Source: Lysinibacillus contaminans
GTDB lineage: Bacteria; Bacillota; Bacilli; Bacillales_A; Planococcaceae
Reading direction: 5' to 3'
NCBI RefSeq assembly: GCF_001278945.1
Contig: NZ_LGRV01000003.1
Span: forward strand, 1,736,001 to 1,800,000
DNA length: 64,000 nucleotides
Part shown: positions 1 to 8,514 of the stretch, piece by piece
Position numbering within the stretch: position 1 is the first letter of the stretch
How the letters are laid out: each line of letters begins with the position of its first letter
Notes under the pieces: generated by a model
What the model saw: only the letters and a program-made list of their open reading frames with translations
What the model was told of the DNA's origin: nothing
Databases searched by the model: none
Translations under genes and position numbers: made by a program

Positions 1-918
1 AAACGTAAAGATTTTATCAATCGTTGGTTTAATCTTCCTTGATTCCAGAAGTTCTGTTAATACTTGTAACTGTTGTCCGCTATGCTTCATGAAAAGAAAA
101 GTGTATTCCACATCGTGCTTTTTTTCTAAACTAGTTAACTTAGCACTTGCTAATGAGAGTAACATTTTTTTAAAATGTCCCAGTCCCATTTCCTTTGCAA
201 AACGACCATTTGGGGTACCAGAGATTGAAACAATCTTCCCACCTTTTTTTATTGTCAGAAATGACTTCTCTAATGTTGATCCCCCAATAGTATCAATTAC
301 TGCATCATAATTCTTTATAATGTCTTCAAAGTTTTCTGTTTTATAATTAATAACTTCATCTGCACCAAGTGATTTTGCTAAATTGCTTCCCTCACTAGCT
401 GTAGTTGCAACATAGGCTCCCATTTCTTTTGCAAGTTGTATAGCGAAAGTTCCTACACCACCAGAACCAGCATGAATTAAGATTTTTTGATTATTTTTAA
501 CCTTCAAGATGTCGTAAAGAGCCTGGTAAGAAGTTAAACCAACCAAAGGGATAGATGCAGCTTCTTCAAAGCTAAGATTTTTAGGTTTTATCGCAATATC
601 ATCTTCATGAACTGATAGGTACTCTGCAAATGTGCCAATCTTGTTAGAGCGGGGACGACCATAAACTTCATCGCCTACACTGAATTTTGTTACATCTTTT
701 CCCACTTCAATAATCGTTCCCGCAAAATCGTTTCCTAATGTCAATGGCATATCGTAATGCAGCAGTAGTTTCAATTCGCCCTTTCGTATTTTTGTATCAA
801 GTGGGTTAATACTCGCTGCATGTATTTTAACTAATACTTCATTATTACCTACTTTGGGTACTGGTCGCTCAATAAAAGTAGGCTCTTTCTTGTATGCTTC
901 TATTGCAAATGCTCTCAT
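1..918 (-). CDS. Zinc-type MDR family NADP-dependent oxidoreductase (quinone reductase-like), partial
   Basis: The gene runs off the left edge, so its C-terminus is missing. The start is the ATG at 916-918, behind an AGGAG site. The visible protein has the GroES-like N-terminal half (MRAFAIEAYKKEP, then GNDFAGTIIEVGKDV) followed by a Rossmann half with the motif HAGSGGVGTFAIQLAKEMG and a later DAVIDTIGG segment. This is the medium-chain dehydrogenase/reductase layout of NADPH:quinone or enone reductases. No cysteine/histidine catalytic-zinc signature is visible in the N-terminal half, so a zinc-free quinone-reductase-type enzyme is more likely than an alcohol dehydrogenase. It lies 162 bp downstream of the Old Yellow Enzyme gene on the same strand, which suits a shared role in reducing electrophilic alkenes or quinones. 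The substrate is not known. Confidence 0.85.
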   Translation of the reverse strand, partial: MRAFAIEAYKKEPTFIERPVPKVGNNEVLVKIHAASINPLDTKIRKGELKLLLHYDMPLTLGNDFAGTIIEVGKDVTKFSVGDEVYGRPRSNKIGTFAEYLSVHEDDIAIKPKNLSFEEAASIPLVGLTSYQALYDILKVKNNQKILIHAGSGGVGTFAIQLAKEMGAYVATTASEGSNLAKSLGADEVINYKTENFEDIIKNYDAVIDTIGGSTLEKSFLTIKKGGKIVSISGTPNGRFAKEMGLGHFKKMLLSLASAKLTSLEKKHDVEYTFLFMKHSGQQLQVLTELLESRKIKPTIDKIFTF

Positions 919-1023
919 CACAAAACTCCTTTTTACTTGAATGAAATTACTGTTTACATAATTCTTATTTCCTTAAGTTTTAACGATTCCGGATTTCTTT
1001 TTTCATCCTTCAAGGAGGAACAA

Positions 1024-1055
1024 TTTCCCCTAAACATTTTTTAGTTTAGGGGAAA
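1024..1055. terminator. Stem-loop between the OYE and MDR genes
   Basis: Perfect 12-bp inverted repeat with arms TTTCCCCTAAAC and GTTTAGGGGAAA and an 8-nt A/T loop. It lies 26 bp past the stop of the OYE gene. The run of U after the stem is short in both directions, so it may be a partial terminator or an mRNA-stabilising hairpin. Confidence 0.55.
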
Positions 1056-1080
1056 CTTAATTGATTATTACGGCTGATTT

Positions 1081-2154
1081 TTAATCATGTTCTTCATTCA
1101 AGAACGGGTAATCCGTATATCCTTCCGCCCCACCTGTATACATTGTATTTCGGTCAGGTTCGTTTAATTGCGCATTGACTTTCAAGCGCTTCACAAAATC
1201 CGGGTTTGCGATCAACCAAGTTCCTACAGTTACAACGTCAGCCAGTTCATTATCCAAGTCTACTGTTAATTTATCTAAAGGGCGTTCTGCTCGGTTAACG
1301 AGAAGTGCTTGTGACCAAAGCTTACGTATTTCTTGTAGTAATGGTTCGTTTCCAAAGTGCATGACGTGAAGATAGGCGAGCTTGAGCTTATTTAACTCCG
1401 CAATTAGATAATGGTACATATCAATACTTGTTTCTCCCTCTTCTATACCGTTTAGTGTACCTTGAGGTGAAAAACGAATACCCGTACGTTCGGCCCCAAT
1501 TTCTTCAACAACCGCTTTAGCTACTTCAATAGCAAATCGAGATCGGTTTGCTATTGAACCACCGTACGCATCTTGACGATGATTAGAGTTTTCGCTTAGG
1601 AACTGCTGAATTAGGTAACCGTTAGCCCCATGAATTTCGACACCATCGGCACCTGCTTCAATGGCTGCTCGTGCTGCCAAACGAAATTCATTGATTACAT
1701 CTTTAATTTCTCCTTCTGTTAACTCTCTAGGAGTAGGAATTTGCTTCATGCCTTGTGCAGTGAAAATTTCCACATTAGGAGCAATGGCTGAAGGAGCAAT
1801 GGCTTGACGGTGATGTGGTGTGTTATCTGGGTGTGATACACGCCCTACATGCATCAGTTGAATAAATATTTTACCACCTTCGCTATGAACTTTAGATGTT
1901 ACTTTTTTCCACCCTTCAATGTGAGCTTTCGTATAAATGCCTGGTGTATTTGTATACCCTTGCCCATCATCAGAAGGTTGAGTACCTTCACTTATAATTA
2001 AGCCAACAGACGCACGTTGACCGTAATACTCAACTGCTAAATTACTAGGTGTACCATCTTTTAAGGCACGACTTCTTGTCATAGGTGCCATGCCTATACG
2101 GTTCTTTAAATTAATATTTCCAATACGCACTTCATCAAATAGCTTACTCATCAT
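1081..2154 (-). CDS. Old Yellow Enzyme family alkene reductase (NemA-like)
   Basis: FMN-dependent ene-reductase of 357 residues, the usual family length. It would use NADPH to reduce activated C=C bonds or nitro groups of electrophiles such as maleimides, enones and nitro-esters. The N-terminal MAPMTRSRA segment is the FMN-binding start of the TIM barrel. The substrate-binding His/Asn pair is visible as H175-x-x-N178 in IHGANGYL, followed by the YGGS loop. A start at either of two adjacent ATG codons is possible behind an AAGGGTGG site. The gene is 28 bp downstream of the alpha/beta hydrolase gene and probably co-transcribed with it. A TetR gene and two matching operators sit upstream. In E. 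coli the nemRA pair has the same logic, a TetR repressor controlling an OYE. The family call is firm; the physiological substrate is not known. Confidence 0.9.
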   Translation of the reverse strand: MMSKLFDEVRIGNINLKNRIGMAPMTRSRALKDGTPSNLAVEYYGQRASVGLIISEGTQPSDDGQGYTNTPGIYTKAHIEGWKKVTSKVHSEGGKIFIQLMHVGRVSHPDNTPHHRQAIAPSAIAPNVEIFTAQGMKQIPTPRELTEGEIKDVINEFRLAARAAIEAGADGVEIHGANGYLIQQFLSENSNHRQDAYGGSIANRSRFAIEVAKAVVEEIGAERTGIRFSPQGTLNGIEEGETSIDMYHYLIAELNKLKLAYLHVMHFGNEPLLQEIRKLWSQALLVNRAERPLDKLTVDLDNELADVVTVGTWLIANPDFVKRLKVNAQLNEPDRNTMYTGGAEGYTDYPFLNEEHD

Positions 2155-2182
2155 TAATCCACCCTTCTGTTTGTTATGACAC

Positions 2183-3031
2183 TTATAGCGATGTAGTATC
2201 TAAAAATGAATTAACATTTTCAGCAAATAATTCTGAGAACTGAAACAGGTGACCATGACCAGAATCAGGATAAATAATCAACTGAGCATTTGGTAAATGT
2301 TCAGCTAGAATATAACTATTTTTTGTTGGTACCATTATATCTTCAATCCCGTTGGTCACAAGTACAGGATGAGGAATATTTTGCAACCACTCGTAATTAT
2401 GATCAGTCTTCGGTTGGGCCCATTTTGCAATGGCTTTTAGTTGAGCTGCTTGTACTTGATCTGAGCTTTCAACCTGTTTCTGATTCATGATTCGTTGTAG
2501 AGACTCCATTCCAGCAGCTTTACTTGTTTCAGTTGAACGGTAGAAGAAGAACATGAAATCATCTAAAGCATCGTTTGCATTACCTCCGTGACGATTCATT
2601 CTCTCAAATATTACTGGATCTGGATTTACTCCAGCTTCTGGAGACGAACCAGCTATAATAATACGGCGAATGAGGTGTCCTTCTTGTAAGGCTAATTCTT
2701 GAGCCACCATCCCACCAATTGAGAAACCTAGAAGATCCACTTGATTTAGACCAAGTGCTTTAATAAAAGTAGCAGCGTCTTGTGCCATTTCTGTTATCGT
2801 TTCTGGTGTTCTACCATTTGTCTCTCCAACTCCTTTATTATCAAAAAGGATCACTGGTCTTTCTTTTGCAATTGGAGCAAGCATGCTAGGATCCCAATTT
2901 TCCATCGTCCCTCTAAAATGAACAAGGAATACGACAGGTGTACCTGATTCTGCACCAAATTTTCTATATGCAAAACGTGTTCCATTCGCCTCAATAAATG
3001 TTGATTCTGTTGGAATTGTAAATGTTGTCAT
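2183..3031 (-). CDS. Alpha/beta-fold hydrolase
   Basis: A 282-residue hydrolase of the haloperoxidase/esterase type. The nucleophile elbow is GFSIGGM with Ser104. The HFRGTMENWD segment (His38 onward) forms the oxyanion region. A late Asp (GIEDIMVP) and the terminal His in DSGHGH complete the triad. The ATG start follows AAGGAG with 7 nt spacing. A 16-bp dyad identical in layout to the one upstream of the TetR gene lies 46 bp before the start codon, so this gene and the OYE behind it are probably the regulated transcription unit. The substrate cannot be read from the sequence. Confidence 0.88.
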   Translation of the reverse strand: MTTFTIPTESTFIEANGTRFAYRKFGAESGTPVVFLVHFRGTMENWDPSMLAPIAKERPVILFDNKGVGETNGRTPETITEMAQDAATFIKALGLNQVDLLGFSIGGMVAQELALQEGHLIRRIIIAGSSPEAGVNPDPVIFERMNRHGGNANDALDDFMFFFYRSTETSKAAGMESLQRIMNQKQVESSDQVQAAQLKAIAKWAQPKTDHNYEWLQNIPHPVLVTNGIEDIMVPTKNSYILAEHLPNAQLIIYPDSGHGHLFQFSELFAENVNSFLDTTSL

Positions 3032-3076
3032 ATAAATTCTCCTTAAATTTTTTATTTTTTATAAAAAAGTCTTTTT

Positions 3077-3092
3077 TAGAACGAACATTCTA
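3077..3092. promoter_or_regulatory. Probable TetR operator upstream of the hydrolase-OYE unit
   Basis: TAGAACGAACATTCTA is an imperfect palindrome, with 12 of 16 positions symmetric. It shares TAGA-n-CGAAC-r-TTCTA with the element at 3744-3759, upstream of the TetR gene. The shared position and sequence suggest that one regulator binds both. As I recall it, the NemR box of E. coli is TAGACC-n4-GGTCTA, which has the same outer arms. Confidence 0.65.
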
Positions 3093-3115
3093 GAATGGAG
3101 AAAGAAAAAAGAAAG

Positions 3116-3697
3116 CTATTCTAACACTTTCAAAATTAAATCAATAATGCTTTCTAATTCCTTTTTTGTATAATTGGTTTTAACTAATACTCTTAAACCA
3201 ATAAGGTTATTATGCAGAAATTGAGCAGTAACTTGAGTATTAAAATCATTTTTAAATTCGCCTTTATTTTGCCCCTCTTTTAAAAGTTTATTGAATATCT
3301 CTTCTGTATCGTTAAACATTTTAGTAGTTAAAAGCTGTATGTCTTTATCTAACAAAGACAACTCTACAGCCGTATTAACTGCAAAACAACCTGCTGGATA
3401 GATTTCTAATTCAGCTAAATTGACTACATACTCAAAAATCTTTCTAATAGCTATCTTCACTGTTGAAGAATTGCTTATAATTTTAGTTAATTCTTCTGCA
3501 ACAAACACTTCATAAGATTTTAAAGAAGCTAGGAATAACGAGTGCTTGTCACCAAATGTATCATAGATACTTCTACGATGGATCCCCATGTGGTTAACCA
3601 AATCTTGCATCGATGTTTTTTCATATCCTTGCTTCCAAAAAAGTTCCATCGCTTTTTTTAGAACTACTTTTTCATCAAATTCTTTATTTCTAGCCAT
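3116..3697 (-). CDS. TetR/AcrR family transcriptional regulator, NemR-like
   Basis: A 193-residue repressor. The N-terminal helix-turn-helix is typical (AMELFWKQGYEKTSMQDLV, then GIHRRSIYDTFGDKHSLF). The ligand domain has one cysteine in the whole protein, Cys104, in PAGCFAVNTAVEL. In E. coli NemR the redox-active Cys106 lies in a similar S-G-C-L segment; that correspondence comes from memory and is an inference here. It is encoded upstream of the hydrolase and OYE genes on the same strand, with an 84-bp gap holding a second operator. This suggests autoregulation plus control of the detoxification genes, with release by reactive electrophiles or hypochlorite. The ATG start follows AAGGAATTGAG. 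Confidence 0.88.
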   Translation of the reverse strand: MARNKEFDEKVVLKKAMELFWKQGYEKTSMQDLVNHMGIHRRSIYDTFGDKHSLFLASLKSYEVFVAEELTKIISNSSTVKIAIRKIFEYVVNLAELEIYPAGCFAVNTAVELSLLDKDIQLLTTKMFNDTEEIFNKLLKEGQNKGEFKNDFNTQVTAQFLHNNLIGLRVLVKTNYTKKELESIIDLILKVLE

Positions 3698-3743
3698 CTC
3701 AATTCCTTCTCCCTAAAGAATAAAAAATCTTTAACAGTCTTTT

Positions 3744-3759
3744 TAGACCGAACGTTCTA
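3744..3759. promoter_or_regulatory. Probable autoregulatory operator of the TetR gene
   Basis: TAGACCGAACGTTCTA, 12 of 16 positions symmetric, 46 bp upstream of the TetR start codon. It matches the element at 3077-3092, which lies the same distance from the hydrolase start. The left arm TAGACC equals the arm I recall for NemR boxes. Confidence 0.65.
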
Positions 3760-3779
3760 CAAAGCACACTACACTATAT

Positions 3780-4113
3780 AGAATGATTAGTAAAGTATTG
3801 AGTTTTGGATAGTATCTTTTGAAATATACAAATTATCTCTTGTCATACAGAGAGGTAGACCTTTGAATTTTTTCGCCAGTATCAGTTTTTTTGTGGATCT
3901 TTCCACATCTTCACCATATTCCTTCAACTCAAGCATAATGATTTACATCACCTACGAGGCTAGGCTTTCGTCAGCCGAACTGTTACGGTAAAATCTTACG
4001 CATTTTCGCCGAACTTATAACATTTTCTTATCAACCCAAGTGCTATTCGACTAAGATATACCCCTTCCATAAGCAACAGACCGTCGCACCATATAAACGC
4101 TCAAATGACACAC
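3780..4113 (-). other. Possible 5' remnant of a group II intron
   Basis: No gene is seen between 3760 and 4321. Read on the minus strand from 4113, the sequence begins GTGTGTC, which fits the group II intron 5' consensus GUGYG. It continues through a G-rich, structured stretch (GGTGCGAC, AGTTCGGCGAAAATGCG, CTGACGAAAGC) and fades near 3780. There is no reverse transcriptase ORF and no domain V in the window. It would be a fragment cut off on its 3' side. The call rests on recollected intron shape and is tentative. Confidence 0.3.
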
Positions 4114-4321
4114 TAACGGTGATTCATCTCTTTCAAAAAGACTTTTACCATAGGCGTTTCTGTGGACGTTTATTCAGCTGCTATACTTTTTGTCAGACCG
4201 GCAATACATTATTTGTATGCAGAATAGGCTACAATGGGATCCTGACTGAGGAAGCCCGCACTTGATACCAATACTTTTTCTTATTTCTTCAAACTCTTGC
4301 CTTTGGACACCAGCATTCTAT

Positions 4322-4981
4322 TTAATTCGCATATAATTTATTCAGGTCAAGCTGCCTTTTCGTCCATACAAGCGTAAATAATAAGATTAACTCAAAAGCA
4401 TTTGTAATTGCATTACTTCCAATATCAAATGAAACAGCACTGCCAATTGTCATGATTACTGTACCAATGAACATCCATGGCCATTTTGTCTTCCACCATA
4501 GCATAATGCCAACAATTAATAGGGCCATTAATACCATAAGAATCATAATCGGAGGACCGCTTGCTTCTTCGGCCGAGGAATAACTTAATGCTCCGTATTC
4601 TTCCGAAGCCTGTAAAACCAGTCCGTTCAATTCTGTCGTATATTCAATAATCATAGCGGAAATTGTATATAGGACGCCAATCAATAGAACCCATGATTGT
4701 TGGGCCCATTTAATTTTTGCCTCCCCCATAGACGTTATAGAGAATAATATGAGGGTCGGTGTAAAGAGGGCGTGGAACCAAAAACGTAGTAAGTTTAAGG
4801 TTTCAAGAAAAGTTCCTTCTCCAATAAAAGTGCCAAGTGCATAAATAGCATTATCGTAAATAAGTGCTGCTACTACAAAAAAGATTACACTCGATAAAGT
4901 CCATCTTCTATGTGTCCGTAAGCCCCAAAAAAGTAAAATTACGTAAGCTATCGCAAATAAACCGAAAATTATCGAATCCAT
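4322..4981 (-). CDS. Polytopic membrane protein of unknown function
   Basis: A 219-residue protein with about seven hydrophobic segments, including one at the extreme N-terminus (IIFGLFAIAYVILLFWGL) and a last one near residues 195-207. Short cytoplasmic loops such as RTHRRW and the basic tail TKRQLDLNKLYAN fit the positive-inside rule. I recognise no family motif or active-site signature. The gene is alone: decayed DNA lies on both sides. The start is an ATG behind AGGTGG. Confidence 0.7.
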   Translation of the reverse strand: MDSIIFGLFAIAYVILLFWGLRTHRRWTLSSVIFFVVAALIYDNAIYALGTFIGEGTFLETLNLLRFWFHALFTPTLILFSITSMGEAKIKWAQQSWVLLIGVLYTISAMIIEYTTELNGLVLQASEEYGALSYSSAEEASGPPIMILMVLMALLIVGIMLWWKTKWPWMFIGTVIMTIGSAVSFDIGSNAITNAFELILLFTLVWTKRQLDLNKLYAN

Positions 4982-5100
4982 CTAACCACCTCCAATATCT
5001 ATATACCCAATGAAAGCCTGTTTCTGCTTATAGAGAGCTACACTTTGTACATTGATATTTCTCTTCAACTGCTTTTATGTATCAATAAGCCAAATAGTCA

Positions 5101-5310
5101 AATGATAAAAATGAATATCAGCGAAAATTAGATCGTTTGTTTGTATCCGACCCAATTAATAAAGATGTAGTTATTTTAATATCAAAATTAGTAAAGTCCT
5201 TAGATTTAAAATTAATTATTGAGGGTGTAGAAAAAATTGAACAAATAGGGGCATCGGTTGGTATTGTACTTCTTATTGAAACCTTGATTTGGAGAAAAAC
5301 AAAAAAGTAA
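5101..5310 (+). pseudogene. EAL-domain (cyclic-di-GMP phosphodiesterase) C-terminal fragment
   Basis: An open stretch of 69 codons with no start codon context; an in-frame stop lies just upstream. It encodes LDRLFVSDPINKDVV, then SKLVKSLDLKLIIEGVEKIEQ. This aligns with the conserved late EAL-domain pattern of D-x-S-F-v-x-D-i, then A-x-s-L-x-l-k-v-I-A-E-G-V-E. The Ala of AEGVE has become Ile, and the protein leaves the family pattern after GAS, ending in an unrelated hydrophobic tail. It is a relic of a longer signalling gene and is probably not expressed. Confidence 0.7.
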
Positions 5311-5383
5311 TTTTGTTAAGTTAACAGGGGCGTTCGTATTTGTTGAATACCTGACAATTTAGTACAGTTACTTAATCAGTACC

Positions 5384-5587
5384 TTATTTTCTCCCCCATT
5401 TATGCATAATAAGATTAGAGTGTATAACTCCTATAATAGGATTTTCTAAAATATCTATAGTTACCTCTGTATCATGAGGGATTAAATACAATCCAAAGGA
5501 ATCTCCATCTTGATAGTTTAATCCAGCTGTACCAGACTCGTATATTTTTAAAGTAAAAAGGTCGTCTACCCTTACGTTTAACGACAC
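5384..5587 (-). CDS. Small hypothetical protein
   Basis: A 67-residue open frame with a GTG start at 5585-5587 and only a weak upstream purine stretch (AAAAGAACG). The sequence alternates polar and hydrophobic residues as in beta strands and ends KWGRK. No family is recognised. It sits between an EAL relic and a regulator gene, so it may itself be a fragment. Confidence 0.35.
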   Translation of the reverse strand: MSLNVRVDDLFTLKIYESGTAGLNYQDGDSFGLYLIPHDTEVTIDILENPIIGVIHSNLIMHKWGRK

Positions 5588-5683
5588 CGTTCTTTTAAGG
5601 TATATTTAATGAGAAAGAGGCACCAATTAACTATCTGTTAAAATGAACTATAAAAAATTATCCCATTTTGTTGAGGTGAAAGA

Positions 5684-6826
5684 ATGGAGAAGATCAAGTT
5701 TTCCAACACGGGTTTTAAAGTAACATACCGTTCCGAAGAAATAATTTTTTTACCGAGGGAATATCGATTATTTAAATTTTTATATCAAAATCCCTCCCGA
5801 ATTTTTTCAAGGGAAGAACTCTTGGACGCTGTTTGGTCAATGGAAGATCCAGTCGATAGAACTGTAGATGACCATATTTATAGAGTTAGAAAAAAAATTG
5901 AATACCTTTCATCCGTGGTTGAAATTGAAACAATCAGAGGTCAAGGATACCTTCTGTCAATGAAAGAGGTACATGAAAGTCCATTATTAAAGGACAACGA
6001 GGTATCCACACAAGTTAAAAGCCTTTTTCACAAATATCATCTCTACGGACAGGGCGATGCCCTAAAGCTTTTAGAAGAAAATCAGAATGTATTCGGCTTC
6101 CACATCGATTTGCCTAACCTCCTTTATCTCCACTTCATGAAAGGAGATTTCAGCTGGTTCCTTGAGGCACAGGAAATCACATTTTGGGAAAAATGCTTTT
6201 ATTTATTACACATCTATTCATTTATTGAATTAGATAAGATGAAATGCCTTGATTACTTTACGTGTGCTTTATCTGCCGAAGAAATACCTGAATATCAACG
6301 ATTAGAAATGAAATTGTTAAGTCGCCTATCATTATTAATTTACACAAAACAGCTCGATGAAGCAGCTACCCTTCTTCATCAATCTAAAAAAGAGATTGAT
6401 GAAAAAAACATCGAAGGATTCATACCGTTGATCTTCCTTTCAGAACTATATCTTGCCTTACTTCAAAAGGACCTTCAAGAGATAGAGGTAAGGATGGAAG
6501 AAACGAAAAAATACCTCGTAAATTATCCTTATCTAAGAGAAAATGCGAATTTTTCAATTGTTAAAGGTATTTATTGCCTTCTTAAAAATAATGAATCTAA
6601 AGCTGAAGATCATTTTGATGAAGGATTTCAGCTACTCCAGAAGGCTAAATTCATACCTGGGGTGTTAATGAATATAAATATGATTCTGTTTTACTTAGAC
6701 GAGTTTGGATTGCATGGAAGACTACAAACTTACTATCTAGAATTAAAGAAAAAGCATCTACAAGAGTACAAATTAAATGAATTACATAGCAAAATCGAAC
6801 TTCAGTTAAAATATCACTTAAAATAA
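5684..6826 (+). CDS. Winged-helix (OmpR/PhoB-type) regulator with a helical C-terminal domain
   Basis: A 380-residue one-component regulator. Residues 1-95 form an OmpR/PhoB-type winged helix: LPREYRLFKFLYQNPSRIFSREELLDAVW, the recognition helix VDRTVDDHIYRVRKKI, and the wing ETIRGQGYLL. There is no receiver domain. Residues 105-380 are all-helical with repeated hydrophobic heptads, resembling TPR or bacterial transcriptional-activator (BTAD-like) repeats that bind proteins or small ligands. The ATG follows TTGAGGTG. The disrupted MFS pump gene begins 96 bp downstream on the same strand, so it is a plausible target. The signal it senses is unknown. Confidence 0.8.
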   Translation: MEKIKFSNTGFKVTYRSEEIIFLPREYRLFKFLYQNPSRIFSREELLDAVWSMEDPVDRTVDDHIYRVRKKIEYLSSVVEIETIRGQGYLLSMKEVHESPLLKDNEVSTQVKSLFHKYHLYGQGDALKLLEENQNVFGFHIDLPNLLYLHFMKGDFSWFLEAQEITFWEKCFYLLHIYSFIELDKMKCLDYFTCALSAEEIPEYQRLEMKLLSRLSLLIYTKQLDEAATLLHQSKKEIDEKNIEGFIPLIFLSELYLALLQKDLQEIEVRMEETKKYLVNYPYLRENANFSIVKGIYCLLKNNESKAEDHFDEGFQLLQKAKFIPGVLMNINMILFYLDEFGLHGRLQTYYLELKKKHLQEYKLNELHSKIELQLKYHLK

Positions 6827-6922
6827 TTGCTCCAAATTTTTTTATTTCCGTTTCCTCTGATAGTCCTCTGATAATTACTCGTTATGCTCATTATTAGAGA
6901 CACTAACGTGGGAGGATTATTT

Positions 6923-8205
6923 ATGAATAAAGAAATATCAATATGGCGCAATGGCAATTTTATTAAATTCTTTTCTGCTAATACTTTAGCCAACTTAGGA
7001 AACTGGTTTGATTTTGTTGGGGTACTTATCTTATTCAGGTATACATGGAAGGCTGACCCGATGCTGATTGCTCTAATCCCTATCATGTATGCCATTCCTA
7101 GTATACTTTTAGGACAATTTGCAGGCGTATTTGCAGACCGAAGAAATAAGCGAAAAATCCTTATCTATTCTAACTGGTTTCGTGCAGTGTCAACTTTATT
7201 GCTTGTCTTTACACCTACACCCTGCTTGCTTTGCCAATCCTGTTTTTACGAAACACTGCGGGAGTGATAAGCCTTCCTGCACAGCAGGGATTGATGAGAA
7301 ATATTGTTGATGAAAAAAACATCATGCAAGCAATTACTATTAATGGAAGTCTGTTTCAATTGGTTAAAGTGATTGGCCCGCTAATGGGAGGTTCAGTGGC
7401 AGGAATATTTTCTCCAAATGTTTCCATTTCATTAAATGCTATAGCTTTCATGATTTCTGGAATACTCCTTACACGAATCAAGGTACAAGAAATCGAAACA
7501 AGTGTAGAAATAGAAGCTACACAATCAGGGTTTCTAAGTTCTTGGAAGGAAGGTTGGCAGATTGTTTTAAATAGCAAAACTCTTTTGGCAAGTATCATAT
7601 TTGGGATATTCAGTGTCCTCACAATACAAATGATCGACGCACAGATTGTAACTTTGTTCAGTGAAGTGTTCCCTAACAAACCTGGGTTTACCGGTTGGGC
7701 TATTTCAGCTATTGGCATCGGATCGCTCTTTGTGGTCATACTTCTAAACAAACTTAAAAAAATCTCAAAATTTGGTTGGTTTTTCGGTACCGGGAGCCTT
7801 CTAATCGGTGTCATGACTGTAGGTTTTGGATTCCTATCGGACTACAATTTCATAGTACTTGCAATCTTTCTTTCTATTATTGGCGGGATTGGAAATGGGT
7901 TAACTTTTACTGCCGTAAATTACATTATTCAAACTGAACCACCCAAGGAAGCTATAGGAAGGGTTACCGGTATAATAGATTCCTTAATGAGTATCCTTTT
8001 TATTGCCGGACCGCTTCTCGGCGGACTATTAATAACACAATTAGGGGTACTAACCGCCTTTAAAACAATCGGTCTGGCACTATCCATTATTGGTATGGCT
8101 GGTATATTCCTGCAAAATCTCATCTGGAAGCAAAACAAATCTGCAAAAGTACAAATTGAAGTTAAAGTTAAAGTTAAAGTTAAAGAGGGAAATGAATCGT
8201 GTTGA
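6923..8205 (+). pseudogene. MFS transporter, split by a frameshift
   Basis: The ATG at 6923 (GGAGG 7 nt upstream) starts MNKEISIWRNGNFIKFF, with the family motif GQFAGVFADRRNKRKI at about residue 80. The reading frame is lost close to 7205-7222, within the sequence for FTPTP. The neighbouring frame then continues with LPILFLRNTAGVISLPAQQG to 8205. Joined, the product would be about 427 residues with 12 membrane segments, normal for an MFS exporter of the macrolide/tetracycline type. As written, the gene yields a truncated peptide of about 114 residues. A sequencing error cannot be excluded, because no homopolymer or slippery heptamer is at the break. Confidence 0.8.
8161..8184 (+). repeat. 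Hexanucleotide microsatellite in the MFS C-terminus
   Basis: Four perfect copies of GTTAAA, encoding Val-Lys repeats just before the stop of the broken MFS gene. The unit length is a multiple of three, so slippage would change the length of the basic tail without shifting the frame. Confidence 0.9.
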
Positions 8206-8454
8206 AGTGTGGGAATGTTTTCAATAATATTGAAAATGACCTGTACCGGATACAAACACAATTCAGACAATCAACTATTTTACTTTTTAAACTAACTTCA
8301 ACCAAGCGACAGCTTCACAATGTTTGGAGTGTATGAACACGGTTAGTTAATTATACAGATCTGGCTCCTATTAAGCGTGGTTTTAGGAGGTATTTAATTA
8401 TTGAAAGGTAACCTTTCATAAAAGAATGTTATTCAATAATATGACCCTATAATG

Positions 8455-8495
8455 AAAACGAGCGCTGATTCTTGTTACAGAATCGCGCCCGTTTT
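8455..8495. terminator. Intrinsic terminator of the lipoprotein gene
   Basis: Stem with inner arms GATTC and GAATC and an outer GCGC pair, flanked by AAAACG on one side and CGTTTT on the other. It can act in both directions. Its right flank (8487-8500) carries GCCCGTTTTGCGGA, the best second match in the window to the predicted target of the IS110 element located 500 bp away. Confidence 0.85.
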
Positions 8496-8514
8496 GCGGA
8501 TATATGAAAATTGA

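Noticed and set aside
7205-7222. Programmed ribosomal frameshift in the MFS gene
   Set aside because: There is no slippery heptamer, no downstream structure and no internal ribosome site. A mutation or sequence error is simpler.
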